This document shows positions 35,003 to 43,724 of a stretch of DNA of 64,000 nucleotides, one piece after another; within the stretch, counting starts at the first letter, position 1; every line of letters starts with the position of its first letter. The notes under the pieces were generated by a model. That model had not been told where the DNA came from. It ran no database searches and saw nothing but the letters and a program-made list of their open reading frames with translations. The stretch is from Nitrospira sp. UBA5698 (GTDB taxonomy: Bacteria > Nitrospirota > Nitrospiria > Nitrospirales > Nitrospiraceae): assembly GCA_002420115.1 (NCBI GenBank), contig DIHK01000063.1:50310-114309 (forward strand), in the 5' to 3' direction. Position numbers and translations under genes: made by a program.

Positions 35003-35350
35003 TCAAGCAGAAATCTGCTCCTCCCTCAGCGTCGCTGATCTCGCTCTCTGTCCAAGGTCGGTTGTCCTACGATGTTCCCTTCCTTCGCGGGCTATGAAAT
35101 GCTTCATGCTTAGATCGATTCTCAAAACTGTCTTAGGTCGAATTGTGTGGTCCAACTTTGATTCAGAAAGGTAGCCAGTTGGAATCTATGGAATGTCAAT
35201 GACATAGAGCTATCTCACGGAGATCTCTGAGAAGCAAGAGAGAGGCTGCGGTGGAATGAAGGGAGGAGATCGCCACTTTTCTGGGAGGCTCGACATCGTT
35301 ATAATACCTCTCCAATGAGGCGTGCTTTTGTGAACTAGAAAGGGAATCGC
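35003..35350 (+). other. Intergenic region with a TATAAT box
   Basis: 348 bases with no convincing gene. A perfect TATAAT at 35300-35305 is about 45 bases upstream of the next gene; its -35 candidate TTTTCT (35277-35282) is poor. Two short frames on either strand have no family features. Confidence 0.45.
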
Positions 35351-35881
35351 GTGCCAAAACTTATTACTGTTCATCACCCGCAGCAGACGATGCAGCAGGC
35401 GCTCGAGTACGTGAAGACCTATATTCTCTTTCCATCCGGCTTTCTCGGTCTGGTCTGTTTGGTTGGGAGTGTTGGAGGGCTTGGCTACCAGTTGCTTGGA
35501 ACTGATAGTTACACCTGGGATACCTTTTATCAGAGCTCAGGCCTGTTTTTATCAGGGATCGGGCTAGGAGCGGCACAAACTCTGTACCAACGGTACCTTC
35601 TACGAGAGTTCCCTGAAGTGTTGGCCGCGCGGATGCGGGATGGTTTGAACAGACAGAAGGGGAAACTCAAGAAACAATCCGTCGCCCCCGATATCGAACA
35701 TTCAGGGCGCCAACTGATTCCGGTTGCCTATGGTATGGGTATCCTGTTGCTTGTGGGAAGTGCTATCGCCGCCTTCTCGTACGGCCGTGTGCACATGATT
35801 CCAGCCATCCTCATGCCATGGGCAGGGTTCTATTGGGCTAAGATGTTCCTCTGGCGGAGAGTGATCACCGTTGCAAAGTGA
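35351..35881 (+). CDS. Hypothetical membrane protein
   Basis: 176 residues starting at GTG 35351 with AAAGGGAATCGC upstream. Four hydrophobic segments are visible: about 24-48 (ILFPSGFLGLVCLVGSVGGLG), 60-80 (SGLFLSGIGLGAAQT), 125-145 (PVAYGMGILLLVGSAIAAFSY) and 150-165. A short hydrophilic loop REFPEVLAARMRDGLNRQKGKL lies between the pairs, and basic residues sit at both ends. No family is recognised. It is convergent with lpxD, whose 3' end is 14 bases downstream. Confidence 0.7.
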   Translation: MPKLITVHHPQQTMQQALEYVKTYILFPSGFLGLVCLVGSVGGLGYQLLGTDSYTWDTFYQSSGLFLSGIGLGAAQTLYQRYLLREFPEVLAARMRDGLNRQKGKLKKQSVAPDIEHSGRQLIPVAYGMGILLLVGSAIAAFSYGRVHMIPAILMPWAGFYWAKMFLWRRVITVAK

Positions 35882-35895
35882 TAAGGGACGGATCG

Positions 35896-36987
35896 TCAAG
35901 AACGACGCTTCTTTGCTGCGGACGTTCGTCGTGATGACGTCGAGGCTTGGCGTTCCAGAGCCGTAACGCGCTCTTCCAACTTACGGACTGTCTCCCGTGT
36001 TTCAGGAAGCTGAAAGATCCCACCCTGAATCCGTAGGGCCTTTTCTCGTGGCATTGCGGGTATGCCACCGACGATTTGATTTGCTTCGATACTGCGATTG
36101 ACGCCAGATTTTGCCGCGATCATCACCTGATCACCAATTGTGAGATGATCAGCGAGGCCGGCTTGACCGCCGATCATGACATATCGGCCGATAGTCGTGC
36201 TTCCAGCGATGCCCACCTGTGCGACAAGGATGCAATGCTCTCCGACAGTGACATTGTGGGCAATTTGGACCAGGTTGTCGACTTTGGTCCCCTGTTTGAC
36301 CAGGGTATGGCCGAAGGTAGCACGGTCGATCGTCACATTCGCACCGAGTTCCACATCGTCCTCAATGATCACGTTGCCGAGTTGGGGGATCTTATGGTGT
36401 CGGCCTTGGTGTTGAACATAACCGAACCCGTCCGCTCCAATGACCGTACCGCTATGGACGATCACACGAGCACCAAGGCAACAGCCTTCGCGGACCACGA
36501 CATTGGGATAGAGAACGCAATCATCTCCGATCGTTGAATCTGACCCGACGAAGACCCCCGGGTAAAGAGTGACGCGATTCCCAATCGTCACGCGGTCACC
36601 GAGCGTCACAAACGGCCAAATCGACGGGTCAGATCCGATTCGTACATCAACCCCTTGCATGACCGGATCGGCGATTCCTCTCGGAGGCGGTGTCTGTACA
36701 AAAAATCTCTGTGCCACGCGGGCGAATGCCAGCATGGGATTGTCGACCACAATCTGTGGAATGGCCAGATCAGGCTGATGCCGATGAATCAGGAGGGCAG
36801 CAACCTGGGCATGTGCGGCGGCTTTGGCCATTTTATCGTTGGTTACGAAGGATAAGGCACAGGAGTTGGCTTGGCCGAGGCTGGTCAGCGCAGAGACCTT
36901 GGTCTGGAGGTCACCGTGAACGGTTCCGCCAACGACTTCATGGATTTGGGCGAGCGTGAGTGGTGTGGGGAGTTGAGGCCTGCTCAT
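35896..36987 (-). CDS. lpxD: UDP-3-O-(3-hydroxymyristoyl)glucosamine N-acyltransferase
   Basis: Third step of lipid A synthesis, transferring a 3-hydroxyacyl chain from ACP to UDP-acyl-glucosamine. 363 residues: an N-terminal UDP-binding domain (SFVTNDKMAKAA, QPDLAIPQIVVDNPMLAFARV), a left-handed beta-helix of hexapeptide repeats (IGNRVTLYPGVFVGSDSTIGDDC) and the catalytic His in ANVTIDRATFGHT-type DGFGYVQHQGRHHKIPQ. The C-terminal helix (RKLEERVTALERQA) matches the ACP-binding end. It overlaps the ACP-like gene (its start, 36987, overlaps that stop in ATGA), so a matched acyl-donor is likely. Confidence 0.93.
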   Translation of the reverse strand: MSRPQLPTPLTLAQIHEVVGGTVHGDLQTKVSALTSLGQANSCALSFVTNDKMAKAAAHAQVAALLIHRHQPDLAIPQIVVDNPMLAFARVAQRFFVQTPPPRGIADPVMQGVDVRIGSDPSIWPFVTLGDRVTIGNRVTLYPGVFVGSDSTIGDDCVLYPNVVVREGCCLGARVIVHSGTVIGADGFGYVQHQGRHHKIPQLGNVIIEDDVELGANVTIDRATFGHTLVKQGTKVDNLVQIAHNVTVGEHCILVAQVGIAGSTTIGRYVMIGGQAGLADHLTIGDQVMIAAKSGVNRSIEANQIVGGIPAMPREKALRIQGGIFQLPETRETVRKLEERVTALERQASTSSRRTSAAKKRRS

Positions 36988-37442
36988 CGTGTTGCACCCT
37001 TCTTCTTGACCTTCGAGGTCGCTGACGAGGTCGCCCTGGGCTTCTTCGAGGAGGTAGGCTTGGGTTTAGGCGGTGAGGGTTTCTTTGAAGCGGGTCTTGA
37101 CGAGGGGGCCTTCTTCGAGGCGGGTTTCCTCGAAGTTGTCTTGGAGGATGCTCCTGACTTGAGTGATTCAGGTTTCGCATTCGAGGGGGATGCCGCGAGC
37201 TGTCGTTGGACGTAGGCGGCCACGGATCCGACGGTACTGAGCCCGGGAAGATCTTGATCGGGAATTTGAAGCTTGAAGCGTTCTTCGATTTCGAACAGCA
37301 ATTCGATGACGGCGACTGAGTCGAGTCCGAGGTCATCTCGGAGATGGTGGCTCTCCGTAATGGACGCAGGGTCTCGCTTCAAGTAGGTGGCCAAGGCATG
37401 CACGATTTTTTCGGTGATCGCAGGGTCGATCCGCTCAGTCAT
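36984..37442 (-). CDS. Acyl carrier protein with lysine-rich C-terminal tail
   Basis: 152 residues. Residues 1-82 form an acyl carrier domain with the phosphopantetheine serine in LGLDSVAVIELL (S42), preceded by RDDLG and followed by an acidic helix II (IEERFKLQIPDQDL) as in ACPs. From about 83 to 152 it continues as a low-complexity Lys/Ser/Pro/Ala tail (repeats of ASKK, KPSPPKPKP, SSKKPRATSS), unlike normal 75-80-residue ACPs. The ATG (complement 37440-37442) has GGAG upstream; longer frames upstream are not supported. Sits between fabF and lpxD in one operon, so it may supply acyl chains to lipid A. Confidence 0.85.
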   Translation of the reverse strand: MTERIDPAITEKIVHALATYLKRDPASITESHHLRDDLGLDSVAVIELLFEIEERFKLQIPDQDLPGLSTVGSVAAYVQRQLAASPSNAKPESLKSGASSKTTSRKPASKKAPSSRPASKKPSPPKPKPTSSKKPRATSSATSKVKKKGATR

Positions 37443-37521
37443 TATGAGTACTCCTTCAGTGGAATGAGGCTCTTCGCTGTAGCGTCCGCGAGGAGGCGCC
37501 TCACTATCAATCATTCAGTAG

Positions 37522-38778
37522 TTACGCCACAAATTTCTTGAAGACCACGGTGGCATTGTTGCTGCCGAATCCAAATGCATTTAAGAGGGCATACCGAATC
37601 TTTCGTTCTTGCACCGTCCGACGAATGCCGTCCAACCGACAGTCTGGGTCAGGTTCCTCATAGTTGGCGGTCGGGTGAATCTGCCCGGTATGGATCGCCA
37701 TCGTCGTGGCAACGGCCCCGATCGCACCGGCTGCGCCGAGCGTATGGCCGACGAGGGACTTTGTGGCATTGATGGCAATCTTGTCCGCACGATTCTTGAA
37801 CAGGTTTCGGATCGCCTTCGTTTCGACGGCATCTCCGATCGTGGTCGACGTCGCATGGGCATTGATGTAGTCGACCTGATCGGCCCCGATCCCGGCAGAT
37901 TCCAGTCCGATCTTCATGGTCATACTGATCTCCTGTCCGTCCTCCTGAGGAATCACCATGTGGTAGGCTTCGCTCGTCGCGGCATAGCCGGCGAGCTCGG
38001 CATACACTCTGGCCTTCCGTTTCTTGGCATGTGCCAAAGATTCCACAATTAATGCGGCTGCCCCCTCACCCATGACAAAGCCGTCTCGACGTCGGTCGAA
38101 TGGTCGTGACGCGCGTTCAGGGGCATCATTAAACTCACTGGATAGGGCGCGCAGAGAACAGAACCCTGCAAAGACCAACGGGGTAATGCTGGCATCAGCG
38201 CCAACGGCAATGACGACATCGGCCTGACCGGTGCGAATGCAGTGGAGCGCCTGGCCAAGGGCATGCGCACTGGACGAACAAGCCGTTGAGATCGTGAGGT
38301 TCGGGCCTTTGGCTCCATGCGCCATGGCGACAATCCCCGAGGCGGAATTGAGGGTAATGGTTGGAATAAAATTAGGGTGGACACGATGGGGGCGTTGGGT
38401 TTTAAAGAGCTGTGTAATCTCCCGTTCACCCATGACCATTCCGCCCATGCCCGCCCCAACAATGACTCCGACGCGGTGGGGGCGCTCTTTCGTCATATTG
38501 AGGTCGGCGTCAGCCAACGCTTCCTTCGCAGCGACTAAGGCAAACTGTGCATAGCGATCAACGCGACTGGCTTGGGTGGCAGTCAGGTATTGTTCTGGTG
38601 AGAAATTATGGACTTGTCCCGCTACTCGCGAACGGTAGTCCGACATGGGGACCCACCCCAAGGAGGGAATGGCGGTTACTCCCGAACGACCGGTCATGGC
38701 CGATTTCCAGAACTCACTCACACCGATCCCGATCGGAGATATCACCCCAAGACCTGTGATCACAACACGTGAGGCCAT
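37522..38778 (-). CDS. fabF: 3-oxoacyl-ACP synthase II
   Basis: Condensing enzyme that elongates acyl-ACP with malonyl-ACP. 418 residues: VVITGLGVISPIGIGVSEFW, active Cys in TISTACSSSAHALGQAL (about 163), two active His in YINAHATSTTIGD and KSLVGHTLGAAGAIGA, and the end NAFGFGSNNATVVFKK. Preceded by a GGAGGGAGAAGC ribosome-binding site. First gene of a fabF-acp-lpxD operon; ACP start is 79 bases after the fabF stop. Could also serve a specialised acyl chain given the unusual ACP. Confidence 0.95.
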   Translation of the reverse strand: MASRVVITGLGVISPIGIGVSEFWKSAMTGRSGVTAIPSLGWVPMSDYRSRVAGQVHNFSPEQYLTATQASRVDRYAQFALVAAKEALADADLNMTKERPHRVGVIVGAGMGGMVMGEREITQLFKTQRPHRVHPNFIPTITLNSASGIVAMAHGAKGPNLTISTACSSSAHALGQALHCIRTGQADVVIAVGADASITPLVFAGFCSLRALSSEFNDAPERASRPFDRRRDGFVMGEGAAALIVESLAHAKKRKARVYAELAGYAATSEAYHMVIPQEDGQEISMTMKIGLESAGIGADQVDYINAHATSTTIGDAVETKAIRNLFKNRADKIAINATKSLVGHTLGAAGAIGAVATTMAIHTGQIHPTANYEEPDPDCRLDGIRRTVQERKIRYALLNAFGFGSNNATVVFKKFVA

Positions 38779-38856
38779 GCTTCTCCCTCCTTATAGTGGC
38801 GCCACGGCGCCTTTCTTACCGGAAGACCGGTAGACAGTCAACTAAGAAACGGGTGT

Positions 38857-39948
38857 CTAATGGCGAACTTTTAGCAATAAATACAGACCGAAGCTCAAGA
38901 AGAGGGCATTCGCCATCCAACCGGCTAGAACAGGGGCCAGTGCTCCTCCTCTTCCTAACGCGATGGCAATAGAATGCGTGGTCCAATAGCAAAATCCCAC
39001 AATGAAGGCTTGTCCGATTCCCACGGTCATACTCCCTCCACGGACTCCGCTCCGCCGGAGACTCAATGCAATGCCGACGAGGACCATTACGATCGTGACC
39101 AAGGGCAACGCCATACGATCGTAGTAATCGGTCAGCAGACGAGAGAAGGTAAAGCCTTCCTGGCGAAAGCGTTCAAGGTAGTTGTGAATTTCCCTGAAAG
39201 TCATCGTTTCTGAGTTTCCCACGAGGGAACTCGAGAAATCGTCAGGAATCAGGGGAAGGTTGATGGCCTGTTCGGAAAACCGAGCGAGCTCCACGGTTTC
39301 ATCGGAATGAAATTGGCGGTGAAATCCATTGCGAAGGACCCAGCCGTTCGTCGCATAGCGGGCTTCCTCAGCTTCGGTAATCCGGTCGAGTTGGAACGGT
39401 GGCCGGAAGTAGAAAATGCGTATCCCTCGCAGGGTTTTGCCTTCTGCATCGATCTCGGCAACCTTCATGAGGCTCTGAGCGCTGATCCGAGCCCACGGTT
39501 GAACGGCTTTGACGGTGACAGGTACCGGTTTCTGCTCGATTTGAACGGCACGGACCTCCTCAGCTTTTTCGGAAGCGAGGGGGATGATGGTTGAGCTGAA
39601 GCTGAAGAGGATCAACGATATGCCGCTTGCAAAGAGAAGAAAGGGAGAGGACATCCAGAGCAAACTCACCCCACAGCTTCGCATGGCGGTGATTTCGTTG
39701 CTGCGCGAGAGAAGGCCGAGCGTCAGTAGGGTGGCGACGAGAACGGCAAACGGCGCGACTTGGAAAGAAATCGAAGGGATCTTCAGTGCAAAGTACAAGA
39801 GAATCGGCAGGATGCCGGATTCATAGCGAAGAAAGCGACGGACTTTTTCGAAAAAATCGATGACCAGATAGATCGTCACCAAGCCGGAAAAACACATGCC
39901 GAATATTTTTGAATATTCGCGAAGGATATATCGGAACAGAATCGTCAT
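38857..39948 (-). CDS. lptG: LPS export ABC transporter permease LptG
   Basis: Inner-membrane permease of the LptB2FGC lipopolysaccharide extractor (LptF/LptG form the pair contacting LptC). 363 residues with six TM segments (N-terminal RYILREYSKIFGMCFSGLVTIYLVIDF, C-terminal pair) and a periplasmic jellyroll between TM3 and TM4 (residues about 130-250). Pairs with the adjacent lptF, 4 bases apart in the same direction; by sequence either could be named F or G, but the order and LVATLLTLGLLSRSNEITAMRSCG fit LptG. Confidence 0.88.
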   Translation of the reverse strand: MTILFRYILREYSKIFGMCFSGLVTIYLVIDFFEKVRRFLRYESGILPILLYFALKIPSISFQVAPFAVLVATLLTLGLLSRSNEITAMRSCGVSLLWMSSPFLLFASGISLILFSFSSTIIPLASEKAEEVRAVQIEQKPVPVTVKAVQPWARISAQSLMKVAEIDAEGKTLRGIRIFYFRPPFQLDRITEAEEARYATNGWVLRNGFHRQFHSDETVELARFSEQAINLPLIPDDFSSSLVGNSETMTFREIHNYLERFRQEGFTFSRLLTDYYDRMALPLVTIVMVLVGIALSLRRSGVRGGSMTVGIGQAFIVGFCYWTTHSIAIALGRGGALAPVLAGWMANALFLSFGLYLLLKVRH

Positions 39949-39952
39949 CGTG

Positions 39953-41044
39953 CTAGTGCTTGCTCACTCGGTAGAACAAAACAAGGGTGATGATCGTAAA
40001 AATAATATTGGGCAGCCACGCGCCCCAGAACGGATGAAGGATCAAGGCTGTCACCAGAAAGTCACATCCGACGTTCAAGATGTAGAAGGCAATGATGATC
40101 CCAACCCCAACGGCGAAACCACCAACACGACCAGACCGTTTCGAGACGATTCCGACCGGGACGCCAAGGAGGCAAAATACGAGCGAGGCCGTTGGGAAGG
40201 CCAAGTCTCGATAATATTCCATCATCCGCCGAAGCGCGCCGGCATCTTTGCCGTCGGTTTCAGCGAGGCGTGCGGTGATTTGGTCGTATGACGGGCGTTC
40301 CTCAGTCGCTGAGTAGCTACTGAGGTTCAGGTTGATCTTGATGTCATAGCTGGCAAACGCAATCTGTTGAGACTGGTCGATCTGAGGGGGACGGCTATGA
40401 ATCATGCCGTTTTCCAACTGGAGCGCCACATGGTCATGCTCGGCATCCATGAAGATTCGATAGCGATTTGCCACAATGACACGTGGCTCGTTGGGGAGAC
40501 GTTCATCCGAAATGAAGATGCCGGGAGCCGGACGATCCGGCTCAGCTTCTGGAACATAAATCATCATGTGTGGAATCGGCTCGTTGAAGGTGCCGCGTTC
40601 CAGGGCGAGGGCGAGCTGGTCCTTCAAGAGATTGAGCGCCACCTTCTTCAGATTGAGTGAACTCCACGGTTGTCCCCACTGTGATAAGACCAGGGTTAAC
40701 GTGAAGACGCAGACGGAAAACAAGAGCACCGGTTGCGAAAGGCGAACGAGACTGAGCCCGGCAGCTCGCATGGCGACCAGTTCTTTATCAAAGGACAGTC
40801 GGCCAAAGGCCGTCACCGAGGCGATGAGTCCGGCAATGGGAAGCGTGAGAACGAGACCAGATGGAAGGAGCATGGCAATCACTTTGAGGACGGCCCAGAT
40901 CCCAACTCCTTTGGAAACCAGCAGTTCGACGAGACGCAGGAGTTCTCTCGTCAGCATGACAAAGCAGAGTGCCCCGAGACTGAGCCCGAACGGAGTCAGT
41001 AGCTCGGTGAAGATGTAGCGATCGAGTAGTGTGCGTAAGATCAC
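39953..41044 (-). CDS. lptF: LPS export ABC transporter permease LptF
   Basis: 363 residues, six TM helices, jellyroll domain in the middle. Starts MILRTLLDRYIFTELLTPFGLSLGALCFVMLTRELLRL, here seen as DRYIFTELLTPFGLSLGAL; the family motif LPIAGLIASVTAFGRLSFDKELVAMRAAG is present, typical of LptF/G. It has its own promoter at 41074-41102 and is the first gene of the lptF-lptG pair. Partner LptB, LptC and LptA genes are not in this window. Confidence 0.88.
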   Translation of the reverse strand: MILRTLLDRYIFTELLTPFGLSLGALCFVMLTRELLRLVELLVSKGVGIWAVLKVIAMLLPSGLVLTLPIAGLIASVTAFGRLSFDKELVAMRAAGLSLVRLSQPVLLFSVCVFTLTLVLSQWGQPWSSLNLKKVALNLLKDQLALALERGTFNEPIPHMMIYVPEAEPDRPAPGIFISDERLPNEPRVIVANRYRIFMDAEHDHVALQLENGMIHSRPPQIDQSQQIAFASYDIKINLNLSSYSATEERPSYDQITARLAETDGKDAGALRRMMEYYRDLAFPTASLVFCLLGVPVGIVSKRSGRVGGFAVGVGIIIAFYILNVGCDFLVTALILHPFWGAWLPNIIFTIITLVLFYRVSKH

Positions 41045-41073
41045 AGAGTTTTAGGGGTGGAGAAGTTGTCGAC

Positions 41074-41102
41074 ACTATAGGAGAGTCCATCTCCCTTGTA
41101 AA
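41074..41102 (-). promoter_or_regulatory. Sigma-70-type promoter of lptF-lptG
   Basis: Read on the minus strand: TTTACA (-35, 5 of 6 matches), exactly 17 bases, TATAGT (-10, 5 of 6), about 30 bases before the lptF start. Good spacing and both boxes; the intergenic region 41045-41342 also holds a TTGACA at 41135-41140 on the plus strand, possibly for the cold-shock gene, but without a convincing -10. Confidence 0.55.
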
Positions 41103-41342
41103 CACAGGAGAAAATCTTGTCACTAAAGATTCCCTTGACAGAGGGTACGCCCTATGTTACATGCAGCGCGAAATTTACTCTAATATGATGATGGGTTCTG
41201 TGAGCGATTCATCACTCCTTCAGGTGCCCGTCCCTCTCTGCCAGCCGAGTGCGTGTCTGATCTATTCTCGAGTTCTCATCGAACAAAACGTGGGTGGAGG
41301 CGCTACGTAACTATTCGTCGTTGTTGACAAAAGGAGGAGTCC

Positions 41343-41561
41343 GTGAAGACAAAAGGTACGGTCAAGTGGTTCAATGATCGAAAAGGATTTGGGTTTATTC
41401 GGTTGGATAGCGGGGACGATGTCTTCGTTCACTACTCTGCGTTACAAGGAGATGGGTTCAAGACGCTCAAAGAGGGTGAAAACGTTGAGTTTGATATCGT
41501 ACAAGGAGCCAAGGGCCCACAAGCGGCCAACGTGCTGAAGGCGGTCATTGCCGCTTCGTAA
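41343..41561 (+). CDS. Cold-shock domain protein
   Basis: 72 residues, single-domain cold-shock protein (CspA/CspD group), an OB-fold RNA/DNA chaperone. Both nucleic-acid-binding motifs are intact: RNP1 KGFGFIRL and RNP2 DVFVHYSAL, with TVKWFNDRKG before them. Starts at GTG 41343 with AAAGGAGGA just upstream (41330-41338). Long untranslated leader possible. Expression pattern cannot be told from the sequence. Confidence 0.95.
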   Translation: MKTKGTVKWFNDRKGFGFIRLDSGDDVFVHYSALQGDGFKTLKEGENVEFDIVQGAKGPQAANVLKAVIAAS

Positions 41562-41592
41562 TCATTGATTCGTCTCTCTTGTTCGGTGGAAG

Positions 41593-41628
41593 GACTGTTT
41601 CTCCCGGTCAAAGACTGGGGGAACAGTC
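41593..41628 (+). terminator. Hairpin after the cold-shock gene, probable terminator
   Basis: Stem GACTGTT pairs with AACAGTC (41593-41599 with 41622-41628), extended by CCC/GGG inside. It is followed by TCTTCT. No strong T-run, so confidence is modest. Confidence 0.4.
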
Positions 41629-41729
41629 TCTTCTGCCGCAGCGAGATTCCTGCCCGATTCCCTCAATTTCTAGACAAAACCCATTGAGACTGTTAGCGTT
41701 TGCCTGTTCTGTTCATGGAGGGCATACTT

Positions 41730-43715
41730 GTGCCACCCGATCGCGGTCGCATTCTTCAACAGGCTCAGCTGCTGGCGTCCCGCGGACAGTATGATGCGGC
41801 GATTGCTGAGTGGAAAAAGCTTGCCATTGACAGTCCTGCCGACGGCAGCATCTACAATACGATCGGTGATTTGCACATCAAGCGGAACGTGCCTGGTGAA
41901 GCGGCATCGGCCTATCTGCAGGCGGCTTCGGCCTTTCGGGCGGAAGGAGCCACCCTCAAAGCGATGGCCGCGTTCAAGAAGGTCCTGAAGTGTGATCCGA
42001 CGCGATATGAAGTCTACCGCTACCTTGGGGATTTGAATGTAGAACGAGGCCTGATCAGCAGTGCCGTGCAGGATTATCTTACGCTGGGGAAGTATTACCT
42101 CAAAGAGCGTCGTGGAAAGGATGCGCTTGACGTCTACAAAAAAATTATCGCGCATGATCCGTCGAATCTCAACGCGCAGCAACGTGTCGCAGAACTCTGT
42201 ATTCAAGAAAATCAGCAGGATGAAGCGACAAAGGTCTATCTCCAGTTGGGTCGAGAGAAATCAGCACAGGGGCGATACGACGAGGCCAAGGACGCCTACC
42301 TTGCCGTCCTGAAGATTGATCCACAAAACAACGAGGCGGCTCAATTTGTTGAGAGCCTCAAACATGGTGGAACCGGTTCGGTCAGCGCGCTGAAACCGAC
42401 CACTTCGACATCGGTGCTGAAATCCACACCGATGCAGAAACCTACGGAACCGCCTGATCTGCTGGCCGAAGCCGTTCGGCGCGTTGCTGAAAAGCAGTAC
42501 AGCGGCGCCGAAGCCATTTTGAACCAACTATTGACCCGAGAACCTGGAAACCCGCAGGTGTGCCAGCTCATGGCTCGGTTGCATTTACAACGTGGCGATG
42601 TGCAAGTCGCAGTAGGAGAATACCGATTTTTAGCCGGAGCTGCGTTGCGTGCGCATGACCTGAGTCTTGCGGAATCACTGATTCAAGAGGTGTTGACGGT
42701 GGAGCCTAATTCCGTTCCCTTGCTGGAGCTGAACGGCGAACTATATGAGGAAAAAGGTGACCACGCAGTGGCGGCGCTTCAGTACGCCAAGGCGGTCGAC
42801 GTGTTGTTAGCCCATCCAGAGCCTGGAATGGAAAGCCTCCACGAGGAACTGTTTGAGAAGGTGCAAAGCCTTGCTCCTGATGCCGACTTCGTGAAGAAAT
42901 TAGCCGAGAGGGTGAAGAAGGGGGCAACGGGAAGAGCCGATGGGGAACACGAAGAAGTACGGATCGGAGAGCCGTTTGAAGATCGGCACGATGAGGTATT
43001 GGAGAGAGGGCCGGCCGCGCAAGAGATAGAAGAGATGACGATTGTAGGGGCTGAGCCGGATGCTGTCTCGTATTCGGCAAATATTTTTGCAAGGGATGAT
43101 GAGCCACCGGCGATCACGATAGCTCAAGGCCAGGAGACTCACTGTCGGGCTGAAGACATTTCCTCTGCTTCGACGGTAGATCCCCCAGTAACTTCCACCG
43201 TGGTACAGCCATCAGTCCCTCATTCAAGCGAGGCGTCGCTTGACCAGCTGCCGAGCAGTACTTCGACTTTAGACACATCCACCAAGACGCAGAAGGAGCC
43301 GGTGCAGGAACCAGTCGGGACGCCACCAGACTACGAAACCCACTATGCATTGGGAGTGGCGTATAAGAATATGGGGTTGTACGAAGAAGCCCATGCGGCG
43401 TTCCGGGTCTCCATGAGTAGTGACGCCTTCTATCTCGATTCGGCTTTGATGACAGCCGTCTGCTTGAAGGAAGAGCAACAGTTCGCCAAGGCGATCGTGG
43501 GACTTGAGACTGTCCTGAGCGATCCTCGGTGTCAAGGGGCGAAGGGGCAAGCCATTCGCTATGAGTTAGGGCTTCTCTATGAAGCAGAGGAACAGTGGGA
43601 GAAGGCAGCCCATGTATTTCAAGCCATTCCATCGTTTCACGATGTTCCACAGCGGCTAGCAACGCTCAAGGGGAAACAACGGGGAGAGGATGTCGGGTTT
43701 CGATACGCGTCGTAG
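41730..43715 (+). CDS. Tetratricopeptide-repeat protein
   Basis: 661 residues from GTG 41730, chosen because GGAGG (41717-41721) is at good distance and ATG 41715 overlaps it. Six or more TPR units fill residues about 1-330 (AAIAEWKKLAIDSPADGSIYNTIGDLHIKRN, AMAAFKKVLKCDPTRYEVYRYLGDLNVERG, DALDVYKKIIAHDPSNLNAQQRVAELCIQEN in short form). A Ser/Thr/Pro/Glu-rich spacer about 400-540 (low complexity) precedes two more TPRs at the C-terminus (HYALGVAYKNMGLYEEAHAAF). No signal peptide. Likely a scaffold; no function assigned. Convergent with the dehydrogenase gene 9 bases downstream. Confidence 0.85.
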   Translation: MPPDRGRILQQAQLLASRGQYDAAIAEWKKLAIDSPADGSIYNTIGDLHIKRNVPGEAASAYLQAASAFRAEGATLKAMAAFKKVLKCDPTRYEVYRYLGDLNVERGLISSAVQDYLTLGKYYLKERRGKDALDVYKKIIAHDPSNLNAQQRVAELCIQENQQDEATKVYLQLGREKSAQGRYDEAKDAYLAVLKIDPQNNEAAQFVESLKHGGTGSVSALKPTTSTSVLKSTPMQKPTEPPDLLAEAVRRVAEKQYSGAEAILNQLLTREPGNPQVCQLMARLHLQRGDVQVAVGEYRFLAGAALRAHDLSLAESLIQEVLTVEPNSVPLLELNGELYEEKGDHAVAALQYAKAVDVLLAHPEPGMESLHEELFEKVQSLAPDADFVKKLAERVKKGATGRADGEHEEVRIGEPFEDRHDEVLERGPAAQEIEEMTIVGAEPDAVSYSANIFARDDEPPAITIAQGQETHCRAEDISSASTVDPPVTSTVVQPSVPHSSEASLDQLPSSTSTLDTSTKTQKEPVQEPVGTPPDYETHYALGVAYKNMGLYEEAHAAFRVSMSSDAFYLDSALMTAVCLKEEQQFAKAIVGLETVLSDPRCQGAKGQAIRYELGLLYEAEEQWEKAAHVFQAIPSFHDVPQRLATLKGKQRGEDVGFRYAS

Positions 43716-43724
43716 GAGGCAGCG

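Noticed and set aside
36871..37215. Plus-strand frame opposite the ACP tail with Glu/Phe/Leu/Gly-rich sequence
   Set aside because: Its repeats are the complement of the Lys-rich tail codons, not an independent gene.
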